Assembly (NCBI GenBank): GCA_030637365.1
Contig: DAOWGR010000088.1
Coordinates: 1-33,467 of the forward strand
Length of the DNA stretch: 33,467 nucleotides
From: Elusimicrobiota bacterium
Lineage (GTDB): Bacteria > Elusimicrobiota > Elusimicrobia > Elusimicrobiales > UBA9959
Direction: 5' to 3'
Below the pieces are notes generated by a model that ran no database searches, was not told the origin of the DNA, and was given only the letters and a program-made list of their open reading frames with translations. The translations under genes were made by a program, and so were the position numbers. Of the stretch, positions 1 through 7,954 are shown one piece after another. Numbering within the stretch: the stretch's first letter is position 1; each line of letters opens with the position of its first letter.

Positions 1-2
1 AA

Positions 3-209
3 AAGCTTATTGTGGCGGCGGATATTCCCTCGGGCCTAAGTCCCGATACGGGCCATCATAGCGGCGTTTTTATTATGGCAAAACACACTTTTACTTTGGG
101 TTTTCCCAAAACCGGACTTATGGCGGCTCACGCTCAAAAAAATATAGGAAAGCTTAAAGTGATAGATATAGGCTATCCACAAGGATTATTGGAAGAAGCT
201 CGCGTTTAA
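3..209 (+). CDS. nnrE: NAD(P)H-hydrate epimerase, C-terminal part (cut by window edge)
   Basis: This is the C-terminal end of a YjeF_N-domain protein; the reading frame is open to the left edge, so the true start lies outside the window. The visible part has the family's conserved features in order: the DIPSGL motif, then a beta strand read as HTFTLGFPKTGL, then a DIGYP ending. NnrE epimerises the R and S forms of damaged, hydrated NAD(P)H so that a dehydratase can repair them. The protein stops just after the YjeF_N fold, so this looks like a stand-alone epimerase and not the common fusion to an ADP/ATP-dependent dehydratase domain. The next gene starts 11 bp downstream on the same strand, which suggests cotranscription. 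The family call is firm; the gene symbol rests on the domain alone. Confidence 0.85.
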   Translation, partial: KLIVAADIPSGLSPDTGHHSGVFIMAKHTFTLGFPKTGLMAAHAQKNIGKLKVIDIGYPQGLLEEARV

Positions 210-220
210 AATCATATGTT

Positions 221-637
221 ATGAATATAATAATCGCCGATGATGATGAAAATTTGCTTTCAATGATTGTTCCTCATTTGAAATTTCTCGGACATAAGGT
301 GTCTTGTGTTTCAAACGGAGAAGAGCTTTTAAAAAAAGTTAAAGAAATTAAAGCCGATCTTATAATAACCGATATCAATATGCCGAATATGGACGGAAAA
401 GAAACTTTTAAAAAATTACGCGGCATGGTTGAATACGCGGATGTTCCCGTTATAATTTGGAGCGGCATTGAAATAAAAGAAGGCGAAGATATCGCGTTTT
501 CAAAGAAAAATGTGAAATTTATGAAAAAACCTTTCGGCCTTGCCGTTCTTGAAACCGCGATAAAAGAGCTTGCCGCCGCGCCCAAAATAATGGATGATTT
601 TGAATCTTTCGGCGATATTTCTCAAATCAAAGAATAA
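221..637 (+). CDS. Receiver-only (CheY-like) response regulator
   Basis: A 138-residue single-domain response regulator. The receiver signature is complete: acidic residues D8/D9 after the first strand, phospho-acceptor D51 in the string TDINMPNMDG, a Ser in the T/S position at 81, and the switch lysine K103 in a KKP motif. A short tail of about 20 residues follows and there is no output domain. Such proteins either bind a partner directly (CheY, Spo0F style) or act as phosphate shuttles. No histidine kinase is encoded in the window. The gene lies 11 bp after nnrE and has no clear Shine-Dalgarno sequence, so translation may be coupled. The receiver call is certain; the pathway is unknown. Confidence 0.95.
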   Translation: MNIIIADDDENLLSMIVPHLKFLGHKVSCVSNGEELLKKVKEIKADLIITDINMPNMDGKETFKKLRGMVEYADVPVIIWSGIEIKEGEDIAFSKKNVKFMKKPFGLAVLETAIKELAAAPKIMDDFESFGDISQIKE

Positions 638-639
638 CA

Positions 640-662
640 AGTACAACCCTTAGGATTGTACT
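640..662. repeat. Palindrome after the response regulator gene
   Basis: The arms AGTACAA and TTGTACT pair around a 9-nt centre, starting 3 bp after the stop codon. The core words match the palindrome at 763-793, so the two may be copies of one element. No T-run follows, so it is not a classic intrinsic terminator. Confidence 0.6.
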
Positions 663-672
663 GGTCTCAAGT

Positions 673-689
673 CACATGTCACCAGTCAC
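673..689. repeat. Short tandem repeat with 7-bp period (CAC core)
   Basis: CAC occurs at 673, 680 and 687, exactly 7 bp apart, in a GTCAC context. It is a short version of the 7-bp array at 29277-29331. Confidence 0.55.
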
Positions 690-762
690 AAGTAAAAAAA
701 ATCGTAAACCATGTCGGTTTTGGATGACTGGGATTTCGAAGGTTTACTCGGATATTTTAAAA

Positions 763-793
763 AACCAATACAACCCGTCGGGTTGTACCGGTT
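763..793. repeat. Long near-perfect palindrome between convergent genes
   Basis: A 31-bp odd palindrome centred on T778. The inner 9-bp arms (TACAACCCG and CGGGTTGTA) are perfect, and an outer AACC/GGTT pair follows after a 2-bp mismatch. It sits between the plus-strand response regulator and the minus-strand tilS and could act as a bidirectional transcript end. It resembles the palindrome at 640-662. Confidence 0.6.
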
Positions 794-846
794 TTCTATC
801 AGACTGCCAAATTTTAAAGCGTTAACTAATCTCTTACCCCTCTGCC

Positions 847-1605
847 CTATCCTCTATTTGTTTTCAGTTCTTTATTCAATTTTACGGACATTTCAATGAT
901 ATGCCGCCTGAATTGAGGCTGTTTTTTTTCTATGAGTGGAAGAAGAGTTTTTCTTATCCAATTTCTGGTATATTTCTCATCTTCATTGGTTTTATCTTTT
1001 CTTGAAGAAAGTTTATGGTTTTTTATATAGGCCAATATCTCCCCGCGAGTAATCGCCATAAGCGGCCTTATGGCATAAATCTTTTTAGAGGCTTTTTTCC
1101 ATAGAATTCTTTTTATGGGTATACCAAGCAAACCTTTTGGATTGGTTCCTCTTATTAAATTGAGTAGAACCGTTTCTATATTATCGTCCGAATGATGAGC
1201 GGTCGCTATGATGGAGCAATTCTTTTTTTTCGCCGTTTGAATTAAAAAATCATATCGCGCGAGCCTTGCCGCGTGTTCAAGGCTTGTTTTTTTCTTTTTG
1301 GCCAAAAGGGGAACATCAATTTTTTTACTTATGGTTTCAATATCGTATTGTAGTCCGAGTTTTTTTACAAAAGTTTCGTCCATATCCGCGTTTTTACCGC
1401 GAAGCATATGATTTATATGGCAGATACAAAGATTGATATTTCTTTTTTTTGAATGCTTGGCGAAAAAATCCAGCATCATTATGGAATCCGGTCCGCCCGA
1501 TATCGCGAGTAATATATTGTCGCCTTTTTTTAAAAGCGAATATTTTTTGGAGTTTGAATTTATCTTGTCTAAAATTTTAAGCGTGAGAGACTTGTTGCCG
1601 GCCAT
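847..1605 (-). CDS. tilS: tRNA(Ile)-lysidine synthetase, minimal form
   Basis: TilS attaches lysine to C34 of tRNA-Ile(CAU), changing both its charging and its decoding from AUG to AUA; it acts in the cytoplasm and is essential in most bacteria. The PP-loop ATP-binding motif SGGPDS lies at residues 36-41, followed by the family strings HINHMLRG and ATAHHSDDNIET and by RNWIRKTLLPLIE near the end. At 252 residues it contains only the N-terminal catalytic domain; the long C-terminal domains of the E. coli type are missing. An in-frame upstream TTG would add 32 residues, but the ATG at 1605 places the PP-loop at the usual distance. There is no Shine-Dalgarno sequence, and a perfect TATAAT lies 6 bp before this ATG, so the mRNA may be leaderless. 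Confidence 0.92.
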   Translation of the reverse strand: MAGNKSLTLKILDKINSNSKKYSLLKKGDNILLAISGGPDSIMMLDFFAKHSKKRNINLCICHINHMLRGKNADMDETFVKKLGLQYDIETISKKIDVPLLAKKKKTSLEHAARLARYDFLIQTAKKKNCSIIATAHHSDDNIETVLLNLIRGTNPKGLLGIPIKRILWKKASKKIYAIRPLMAITRGEILAYIKNHKLSSRKDKTNEDEKYTRNWIRKTLLPLIEKKQPQFRRHIIEMSVKLNKELKTNRG

Positions 1606-1611
1606 ATTATA

Positions 1612-1617
1612 ATTATA
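1612..1617 (-). promoter_or_regulatory. -10 element of tilS, 6 bp from the start codon
   Basis: TATAAT on the minus strand is separated from the ATG by 6 bp, itself another TATAAT. A weak -35 (TTTACG) lies 15 bp further upstream. Transcription from this box would start at or very near the ATG. Confidence 0.5.
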
Positions 1618-1701
1618 CAAATATAGAGAGAGCGTAAAAGCAGAGGTATTTCTGATGCGATATTTAATATAATTTAAAAGCCAATTCAATTGGGGAGTCA
1701 A

Positions 1702-2850
1702 ATGAATATAAAGAATATTAAATTTTCAGCGGAAAAGATAAGAAACAGTTTTATCCCTTTTTTGGTTTTTATCGCTTTAATTCAGAATTTAATTGTTTCA
1801 TGGCAGGTATTTTCCAAAATCCCGCTTTCAGATCCCGCTTCATATCCTGAAATAGCCAAGGCTTCAAAATTTTTTTATGATACCGGCATAAGGGAGCCCG
1901 TTCAGATATACATTGTAAAATTTTTCATGCTTTTTGGCTTAAATGATGTTTTAAGCGTAAGAGTCGCCACCACGGCAATAGTTGTTTTTTTTGGAGTTTT
2001 ATTGGTTAGGCTTGTTTTTAAAAGATATGGTTTCACAGTCGCTATGGTCGCGGGATTTGTTTTCGCGATCAATCCGTTTGTGGGCTATTATGGCGTTCAG
2101 GGCGTAAATAATCTTACAAGCGGATTTTTTCTGATGCTTTTTGTATATTTTCTCACCAAAAAAGAATATATTCGCGGAAATTTAATTTATACGGCCTTGT
2201 TCGCCGCTTTAAGCATGCTGACAAGGCTTGAAAATATATTGATTATTTTTTTAATTTTAGCGTCTTTTGTTTTGATAAATTTTTCAAAAACCAAACTAAG
2301 ATTTTCTCTACTGGTATTTGCTTTCGCGTTTATCGCGGTTTTGCCCTATCCTTTGCATCAGGCTTACAAATATAAAAGTCCCATCCATTCCCATAATCTG
2401 GCGGCCAGATTTTGGGTCAATACCGAAAAAAACGGACCGCAATCCGCTCAGCGGTATAAAGACGGTCCCATGAGCATAAGCGGTTTTTTATTTAGAGGCG
2501 GCGCTTGCGGCGCGGCATTGTCTTTGTGTAAAGGGTATTTTAAAAGCGGTTTTCATTACTTGCCGAGACTTTTGTATTATAAAGTCGCTTTTTTCTTATT
2601 TATTTTTGGCTTTATCGTGATATTGTTAAGAAAAGAATATTTTTTGGCGAGCCTGCTTCCCATAATGATATTGCCGGTGGTTTTCATAGCCGGTATTGAC
2701 CAGATTTCCAAGGGAAGCGGCATAGAGCTCAGATTTTATATTAATGCGCTTTGGTTGTTGGGAATTTACGCGGGGTTTGGCGTGAATACCGCCGCGATGT
2801 ATGCCAAGCAAAAATTTGAAAAGCTTGCGGCAAAAAAACAAATTAATTGA
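1702..2850 (+). CDS. GT39/ArnT-like polytopic membrane glycosyltransferase
   Basis: A 382-residue protein with about nine or ten hydrophobic segments along its length. Its first large loop holds an acidic stretch (LSDPASYPEIA) followed by further conserved-looking segments, as in PMT/ArnT-type transferases that move sugars from polyprenyl phosphate donors on the outer face of the inner membrane. Later features in keeping with the family are NPFVGYYG and a TRLEN string after the third or fourth helix. The substrate cannot be inferred. The start is the ATG at 1702, preceded by GGGGAG at 4 bp spacing; the upstream TTG at 1690 is inside that ribosome site. It is divergent from tilS. The coding end forms one arm of a long hairpin (2822-2863). 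Family confidence is moderate because the sequence is divergent. Confidence 0.65.
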   Translation: MNIKNIKFSAEKIRNSFIPFLVFIALIQNLIVSWQVFSKIPLSDPASYPEIAKASKFFYDTGIREPVQIYIVKFFMLFGLNDVLSVRVATTAIVVFFGVLLVRLVFKRYGFTVAMVAGFVFAINPFVGYYGVQGVNNLTSGFFLMLFVYFLTKKEYIRGNLIYTALFAALSMLTRLENILIIFLILASFVLINFSKTKLRFSLLVFAFAFIAVLPYPLHQAYKYKSPIHSHNLAARFWVNTEKNGPQSAQRYKDGPMSISGFLFRGGACGAALSLCKGYFKSGFHYLPRLLYYKVAFFLFIFGFIVILLRKEYFLASLLPIMILPVVFIAGIDQISKGSGIELRFYINALWLLGIYAGFGVNTAAMYAKQKFEKLAAKKQIN

Positions 2851-2863
2851 TTTGCCGCAAGCT
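2822..2863 (+). terminator. Perfect 13-bp hairpin spanning the stop codon
   Basis: The arms AGCTTGCGGCAAA (2822-2834) and TTTGCCGCAAGCT (2851-2863) are perfectly complementary around a 16-nt loop that contains the TGA stop of the membrane protein gene. No T-run follows, so it may be a 3'-end stabiliser or a Rho-linked end and not an intrinsic terminator. Confidence 0.55.
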
Positions 2864-2958
2864 CGCGACAGTGCTTTATGGCGCAAATATTTTGTATTAT
2901 TATTGTAATGGTCCGATTGTAAGGCTTTTATTTGCCGATTCGGCTAAAGGGGAAAGTT

Positions 2959-3912
2959 GTGAAGATAAATTTGAATAAATGCAAATTTATAGCGGTTATA
3001 ACCGTCCTTTTTTTAATTCCTTTTCTCATAATGAGCAATCATTTTCTTAATGGCGCTAAAAAAATGGTTGAGAGGAATGCTTTAGAGCGCATGAGTCTTA
3101 GGACAAGAGCTGTTTCAAAAGTGGTTTCCGGCGTATTAAATTCAAATTATGAAATTTTTAGAATCGCGAACACCGAAAAGTTTGTAAATCTTTCCAACTC
3201 GGGAAGAAAAAAGCTTCTTAAAGAGGGAATGGAAAAGCATAAGGGTGTTTACAGGGGGTTCGCTGTTTTTACTCCGACTTGCAAAAAAATATTCTCTATC
3301 GGAGATATTGGCGATTATGATTGTTCAAAAAACGGGCTTTTAAAAAAAGCCGTTTTATCCGAAATGTCGGTTGGGGCGGTGGAATACTCAAAAGATGAGC
3401 CATGCTTTTTGGTTATGGCTGAGCCTATATTTGCCGGTAAACCAAAAAAAACCGGACTAATCGCGTTTGGAAGAATAAATCTGGCGCCTTTAAATAATAT
3501 CATAAGATCGTTTGGAAAAAAATCTCGCAGTGAGCTTGGGATTGCTGACGCCGGAGGACGAATCATAAGCGATTCCACCGGCAGGGCGATAATAAAACCC
3601 GGTATTAGGATTTCCGATGAAATAATCAAAATTATAAATTCTTCTTTAAGACGAGGAATTCGAAATTCAAGTTCACAAATTAAGATGAAGGACAAAATAA
3701 ATTTGGTGGCGGTTTCAAGCGTGCCGGGAACAAAATGGTGGGTTTACGAAAAGATAAATTCTTCCAGTTTGCTTGATTATTCTTTTTGGGCCAAGAAAAT
3801 TATTTATAGCGGCGTTGTTTTAATTATCATATTCGCTTTTGTTTCTCATGAGCTTGCCAAAATATGGCTTGTTCCCAAGAAACTGCAGGTCAAGACCGAG
3901 ATTAAGGCTTAG
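2959..3912 (+). CDS. Orphan membrane-anchored Cache-type sensor protein
   Basis: A 317-residue protein with one transmembrane helix near residues 9-27, a periplasmic region of about 250 residues, a second helix near residues 272-292 and then only about 20 cytoplasmic residues. The periplasmic part resembles a double-Cache ligand-binding domain: a long first helix after the membrane anchor, the string LGIADAGGRIISDS, and an ending VPGTKWWVYEKI typical of the membrane-proximal Cache lobe. The usual outputs (HAMP, kinase, GGDEF, methyl-accepting domain) are absent. The start is GTG at 2959, with AGGGG 6 bp upstream; the in-frame TTG at 2932 has no ribosome site. It precedes the GH13 pair on the same strand, but a hairpin and a promoter lie between them. 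The Cache call is by pattern only. Confidence 0.6.
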   Translation: MKINLNKCKFIAVITVLFLIPFLIMSNHFLNGAKKMVERNALERMSLRTRAVSKVVSGVLNSNYEIFRIANTEKFVNLSNSGRKKLLKEGMEKHKGVYRGFAVFTPTCKKIFSIGDIGDYDCSKNGLLKKAVLSEMSVGAVEYSKDEPCFLVMAEPIFAGKPKKTGLIAFGRINLAPLNNIIRSFGKKSRSELGIADAGGRIISDSTGRAIIKPGIRISDEIIKIINSSLRRGIRNSSSQIKMKDKINLVAVSSVPGTKWWVYEKINSSSLLDYSFWAKKIIYSGVVLIIIFAFVSHELAKIWLVPKKLQVKTEIKA

Positions 3913-3932
3913 AAGAGCAGAGAGAGGCAAGA

Positions 3933-3955
3933 TTTGTAAGGATATTCCTTGCAAA
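3933..3955 (+). terminator. Hairpin after the Cache gene
   Basis: A 10-bp stem with one G-U pair (TTTGTAAGGA and TCCTTGCAAA) and a 3-nt loop, followed by T-rich sequence, lies 21 bp after the stop. It plausibly separates the Cache gene from the amylase gene. Confidence 0.5.
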
Positions 3956-4028
3956 TTTGATTTCTTACCTCTTTTTGTTATTCGTATTATTAGGTCTTGA
4001 TCTCAGTTTATATTGGGTCATAGGTTGC

Positions 4029-4056
4029 TTGCCAATTAGTGTATTGCTACTAATAT
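4029..4056 (+). promoter_or_regulatory. Candidate promoter of the first GH13 gene
   Basis: TTGCCA (4029-4034) and TAATAT (4051-4056) are spaced 16 bp apart, upstream of the AGGATAGAG ribosome site at 4065-4073. The spacing and boxes fit a sigma-70 promoter. Confidence 0.4.
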
Positions 4057-4076
4057 ATATAAATAGGATAGAGTTT

Positions 4077-6062
4077 ATGCGATATAAATTTTTTCAAAAT
4101 ATTCTGTTTTTTTGTCTTTTTTGCGGATTTTCAAATAACGCGTTTGCCATTAATGATTTGGAGTCCCGGCGAAGTGAAGCCTCCGTGGTTTTTGACGGCG
4201 GCGCGGCGGTTTTTGAAGATTTGTCCGGCTTCAAGTCGGATTTAAAATATTCCCAGCAAAATTATATTTCAGAGCTTCGCCAAGTAATGTCGGCGGGCCG
4301 TTGGAATGGCAGCACTCCCGCTATAAGGCATTTTCAATTTAAACACAGTGAAGAGGGGTGGAACGCGCAAGCTCAAAGTGTCGGTCTCGAAGGGTTTTTT
4401 TGGACAAAAAGGGAGCTTGAAAACAAATACGGCCCAGATAAGTTTATTCATCAGGTTGACGGTTATTTTACATATTTGGAGCATTTGCTTTCTCCCGTTG
4501 CATGGACAAAAGAATTCAGGGAGGACTTGGCCGAGCTTAAAAAGTCCGACCTTAATGTATATGAGAAAAATGACAAATTGAATCTTATTTTGGAGCGTTA
4601 TATTAAAGGGCTTCAGGAAAATATGGAGAAATATGACAGCGCGGGGTGGATTAAAAAAGCGAGGATTTATGAATTGTTTCCGCGCGCTTATAATACCGCC
4701 GGCAGACGAAACGCCGATGGGTTTAAGTCTCCTTCAAATTCCGATAAAACGCTGTTTTTTAAGGATTTCGCCATATCCGATTTTGATGTGATTAAAAGGA
4801 TGGGTTTTGATGTTGTGTGGCCCATGGGCATATTGCCGATAGGGAAAAGAGGACAGACCGGAACGGGCGGCGGTTCGCCTTATTCCATAAGCGATCATTC
4901 CACCGTTAATCCTGATTTGGGCACGGAAGAAGATTTTAAAAATTTTGTTAAAAAAGCGCATATGGCGGGTTTGAAAGTTATAATTGATTTTGTTGTTAAT
5001 CATACATCGCTTGATTCAAAGCTTTTGCATGAAGACCCGGATTATTTTATTAATTTTCGTTATGACGGAGCTTGTCCGAGAGACGGGTATTTTGAGCATT
5101 ATTGTAAAGGGCAAAAATATTGCGTGAATAACGGAGGTTTTGAGTATGGCGGAGGCGTGTCCACTTGGATTGACACCGCTCAGGTAAATTACGGCAATGA
5201 AAAACTCAGAGGCCGAATGACTCAAATACTCAAGGGTTGGGTGTCCAAATTTGATATTGACGGGTTCAGGGTTGATATGGCGCATCTTGATTTGAATAAT
5301 GTTTTTTCGCGAACATGGCAAAAAAGCATGCCGCATGAAGAATTTTACAGGCCGATGATAAGAGAAGTTAAGTCGGCAAAAGCTTCGGTCGCTTTTGTGG
5401 CGGAAGCCTATTCTTTTCAGGAAGATTTGTCGGCTTGCGGTTTTGACGCTATTTACAGCAAATATGAAATGGGCCGGCCCGAGGGCCAAACAGGCTGGTA
5501 TGAAACGAGCGCGAGCGGAAACAGCTATGAGATTGGGAGTTCCATAAACAGAGTGGCGTTTCTCGCGTGGCAAAACGGCGGCGCGGGATCGGTTGTTTTC
5601 GTGGGCAATCATGATGAGCCCGCTCCCGAGACGGTGTACGGCAAGAGGCTTCCGGCCGCTCTTATGATGACTATGCTGATGCCAAGTTCTATAATGGTTT
5701 ATTCGGGCGCTGAGATAGGATATAATGCCGCGATTGCCACGGAACATAAGCCATTGCCTTTTAGCGTGCCCACTGAAATTGATTGGAGCGAGGGCGAAGC
5801 TTGGGTTAAGGAAACTTACCTGAATGTATTTTCAATTTCAAATAAGATAAGAAATGAAATGGGCGATTATGATATTAAACCTCTCTGGCCGAAAGATGGC
5901 GGGCAATGGTCCGGCTATATGATGATATCCAAATCAAAGCCCGATTTGAAAAAAGCCGTTATAGGAAATATAACATGGAATTCCGCCGCGGTTTATCTTC
6001 CGGAATTTCAAATAAATCTGAATCTTGAGCCCGGCGAGTACAAAATAGTGAGCCTTAAGTAG
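4077..6062 (+). CDS. Exported alpha-amylase-family (GH13) enzyme with unusual N-terminal region
   Basis: A 661-residue GH13 protein. The ATG at 4077, with AGGATAGAG upstream, opens a classic signal peptide that ends in NNAFA before IND; the frame is open further upstream, but that part includes the promoter. The four GH13 regions are all present: DFVVNH near residue 304, GFRVD with the nucleophile D400, the acid/base E443 in VAEAY, and NHD with D513. A DTAQVNYG string lies at the region V position. So it should hydrolyse or transfer alpha-glucosidic bonds outside the cytoplasm. About 190 residues between the signal peptide and the barrel match nothing I recognise. A paralog follows 89 bp downstream. 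The exact specificity (amylase, glucanotransferase, maltogenic) is not readable from the sequence. Confidence 0.88.
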   Translation: MRYKFFQNILFFCLFCGFSNNAFAINDLESRRSEASVVFDGGAAVFEDLSGFKSDLKYSQQNYISELRQVMSAGRWNGSTPAIRHFQFKHSEEGWNAQAQSVGLEGFFWTKRELENKYGPDKFIHQVDGYFTYLEHLLSPVAWTKEFREDLAELKKSDLNVYEKNDKLNLILERYIKGLQENMEKYDSAGWIKKARIYELFPRAYNTAGRRNADGFKSPSNSDKTLFFKDFAISDFDVIKRMGFDVVWPMGILPIGKRGQTGTGGGSPYSISDHSTVNPDLGTEEDFKNFVKKAHMAGLKVIIDFVVNHTSLDSKLLHEDPDYFINFRYDGACPRDGYFEHYCKGQKYCVNNGGFEYGGGVSTWIDTAQVNYGNEKLRGRMTQILKGWVSKFDIDGFRVDMAHLDLNNVFSRTWQKSMPHEEFYRPMIREVKSAKASVAFVAEAYSFQEDLSACGFDAIYSKYEMGRPEGQTGWYETSASGNSYEIGSSINRVAFLAWQNGGAGSVVFVGNHDEPAPETVYGKRLPAALMMTMLMPSSIMVYSGAEIGYNAAIATEHKPLPFSVPTEIDWSEGEAWVKETYLNVFSISNKIRNEMGDYDIKPLWPKDGGQWSGYMMISKSKPDLKKAVIGNITWNSAAVYLPEFQINLNLEPGEYKIVSLK

Positions 6063-6151
6063 TTTTATTTGGCGGTATTTGGGGAAAAAGTAATTATTAT
6101 AGTTTTAAAGAAAATTTGCTAATCGCGATACGTGCCGTATTGGAGGTTGTT

Positions 6152-7642
6152 TTGCTTCGTTCAAATCCTCATTTAATAGAAATTAACGCGAGACTTTGGA
6201 TAAATCAGCTTAGGAAGAAATATTCGGAAGATATAACTCTTTCAACTATTCCCGAAGAAGAATTATTGAAAATTAAGCATTTGGGTTTTGACATAATTTG
6301 GCTTATGGGCGTATGGGGGCCAAGTCCCCAATCGGCTGAAATAGCCAAGAAAGAGCCGGAACTTATAAAAATCGCGAAAGAAATTATTCCTGAATTTAGT
6401 CCGGATAAAATAGGAGCGTCTCCTTATTCCATTTTTGAATATAAGCTCAATGAAGATTTGGGTTTTGAATGGGAAATTAAGGCGCTTAAAGAAAGATTAA
6501 ATTCTTTAGGCATTGGTTTGTTTCTTGATTTTGTTTCAAATCATATGGCAAAAGATAATCCTTTTATTAAAGAATGTCCCGAATGTTTTGTAAGCGCGAG
6601 CGCCGAAGATTACGCTGCGCGCCCCGATCAATTTTTTGTTTTTGAGACAAACGGCGAAAAAAAAAATATCGCTTACGGCAGAGACCCCAATTTCCCGCCA
6701 TGGACCGATACGGCTCAGCTTAATTTTTTTAATGCTCGCGCGAGAGAGAAGATGCTTCAATTTTTAATGGATATAGCCGATATGTCCGACGGCGTTCGCT
6801 GCGATATGGTGATGCTGACATTGAATGATATTTATGAAGGGACATGGGGCTGGCTTTTAAATAAAGAGGGGCTTCAAAAACCCGGCAATGAATTTTGGGC
6901 CCAAGCCATAAAAAAAGTTAAGCGGAAATATCCCAAATTTATTTTTATCGCGGAAGTTTATTGGGGGCTTGAATGGCGTTTCCAGAATATGGGTTTTGAT
7001 TATACCTATGATAAAATAATTTATGATCGTTTAAGAAACAGCGACTGTGATAATATCCGAGGGCATTTGAGAGCCGAAAAATTATATCAAAAGCGTTCGG
7101 TCAGATTTATAGACAATCATGATGAAGTGTCTTCAATTAAATCGTTCGGCAGGGAAAAGGCTTTCGCGGCGGCCGTTATAATGTCAACGATTAAAGGGCT
7201 TAGGTTTTATCAGGACGCGCAATTGGACGGAGAGATTGTTAAAGTGCCCGTGCAAGTCCTTGATTATGATTGTCCGGTGGATTTGGGCGCGAGAAAATTT
7301 TACGAGAAACTTCTTAAAATAGTTGATCATCCCGCCTTTCACGGCGGAGAATGGAATTTGCTTGAAGTTAATCGTTCCCATCCGGAAAATAAAAGCAATA
7401 TTAATATTTTAAGCTGGTCGTGGTCGCAGATGAGAACGGTTAAAATTGTAATTGTTAATTATTCCCAGGAGACTTCATCGGGAATAGTAAGAACCAAGAT
7501 TAAATCTTCCGAGGATAATACGGCATTGTTTGAAGAATTGTCCGGCAGATTCATTTCATTTAATTCAAGTGATATACAGGACGGTCTTAAAATGGAAAAT
7601 ATGCCGCCGTATTCGGCCTATATTCTGGATATGGAGTTCTGA
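6152..7642 (+). CDS. Cytoplasmic alpha-amylase-family (GH13) enzyme, paralog of the preceding gene
   Basis: A 496-residue GH13 enzyme without a signal peptide. The catalytic set is complete: DFVSNH (D126), GVRCD with the nucleophile D218, E268 in IAEVY, and NHD with D324. The DTAQLNFFN string matches the same position in the upstream paralog, so the two probably derive from one duplication. A small beta-rich C-terminal region follows the barrel. The start is the TTG at 6152, because GGAGG lies 5 bp upstream; a further in-frame TTG at 6116 lacks a site. It likely handles oligosaccharides or glycogen inside the cell while the upstream enzyme works outside. Region II has Cys-Asp where Val-Asp or Leu-Asp is more usual, which is tolerated in the family. 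Confidence 0.85.
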   Translation: MLRSNPHLIEINARLWINQLRKKYSEDITLSTIPEEELLKIKHLGFDIIWLMGVWGPSPQSAEIAKKEPELIKIAKEIIPEFSPDKIGASPYSIFEYKLNEDLGFEWEIKALKERLNSLGIGLFLDFVSNHMAKDNPFIKECPECFVSASAEDYAARPDQFFVFETNGEKKNIAYGRDPNFPPWTDTAQLNFFNARAREKMLQFLMDIADMSDGVRCDMVMLTLNDIYEGTWGWLLNKEGLQKPGNEFWAQAIKKVKRKYPKFIFIAEVYWGLEWRFQNMGFDYTYDKIIYDRLRNSDCDNIRGHLRAEKLYQKRSVRFIDNHDEVSSIKSFGREKAFAAAVIMSTIKGLRFYQDAQLDGEIVKVPVQVLDYDCPVDLGARKFYEKLLKIVDHPAFHGGEWNLLEVNRSHPENKSNINILSWSWSQMRTVKIVIVNYSQETSSGIVRTKIKSSEDNTALFEELSGRFISFNSSDIQDGLKMENMPPYSAYILDMEF

Positions 7643-7643
7643 A

Positions 7644-7687
7644 GCAGTACAACAGCGCGGCAGCGATACAGTGTGGCAGTGTAACAG
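7644..7687. repeat. Tandem repeat with 8-bp period (CAG core)
   Basis: Five and a half units of the form RCAGYRNN follow the GH13 stop codon without a break: GCAGTACA, ACAGCGCG, GCAGCGAT, ACAGTGTG, GCAGTGTA, ACAG. The 14-mer CAACAGCGCGGCAG inside it (7650-7663) recurs exactly, inverted, at 21305-21318. Confidence 0.8.
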
Positions 7688-7812
7688 AGATTTATTATTA
7701 AAAACAATAAAAGTTGTTGGTTTTTTTTGCATAGTTTACTTATTGGGTCATGTTAGTTGTATTTACACGCATGACCAAGGTCTCCTAGAGGTCGTCTTTC
7801 CGTATCTCCCCC

Positions 7813-7833
7813 GCCCGAATGCCCAAGTCGGGC
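7813..7833. repeat. Small hairpin in the gap before comF
   Basis: A 6-bp stem GCCCGA/TCGGGC with a 9-nt loop. It is GC-rich against the surroundings and has no T-run. Confidence 0.35.
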
Positions 7834-7954
7834 TCCGAACGGCCATGCTTAGCAAACACAACTACCATTCCTTTATCTATAATTATTTTTTTGTAGTAAG
7901 TGCCCCACCCTATTGAGGATAAATTTGAATTACCCCAGCCTAAATAAGGAATAC

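Larger units (their letters stand above)
7643..7954. other. Gap between convergent genes, no gene seen
   Basis: This 312-bp gap holds an 8-bp-period array (7644-7687) directly after the GH13 stop and a small hairpin (7813-7833). An open frame crosses it on the plus strand, but it overlaps the GH13 gene out of frame and is translated repeat in part. No tRNA-like fold was found. Confidence 0.6.

Noticed and set aside
711..899. Small open frame on the plus strand after the response regulator
   Set aside because: It runs through two palindromes and into the tilS gene on the other strand, has no ribosome site and looks like no protein.
6140..6175. tRNA T-arm-like string GTTCAAATC
   Set aside because: It lies within the start of the second GH13 gene, and no matching acceptor, D or anticodon arms surround it.
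7530..7916. Open frame crossing the GH13 end and the following gap
   Set aside because: It overlaps GH13 out of frame for 113 bp and then translates an 8-bp-period array.
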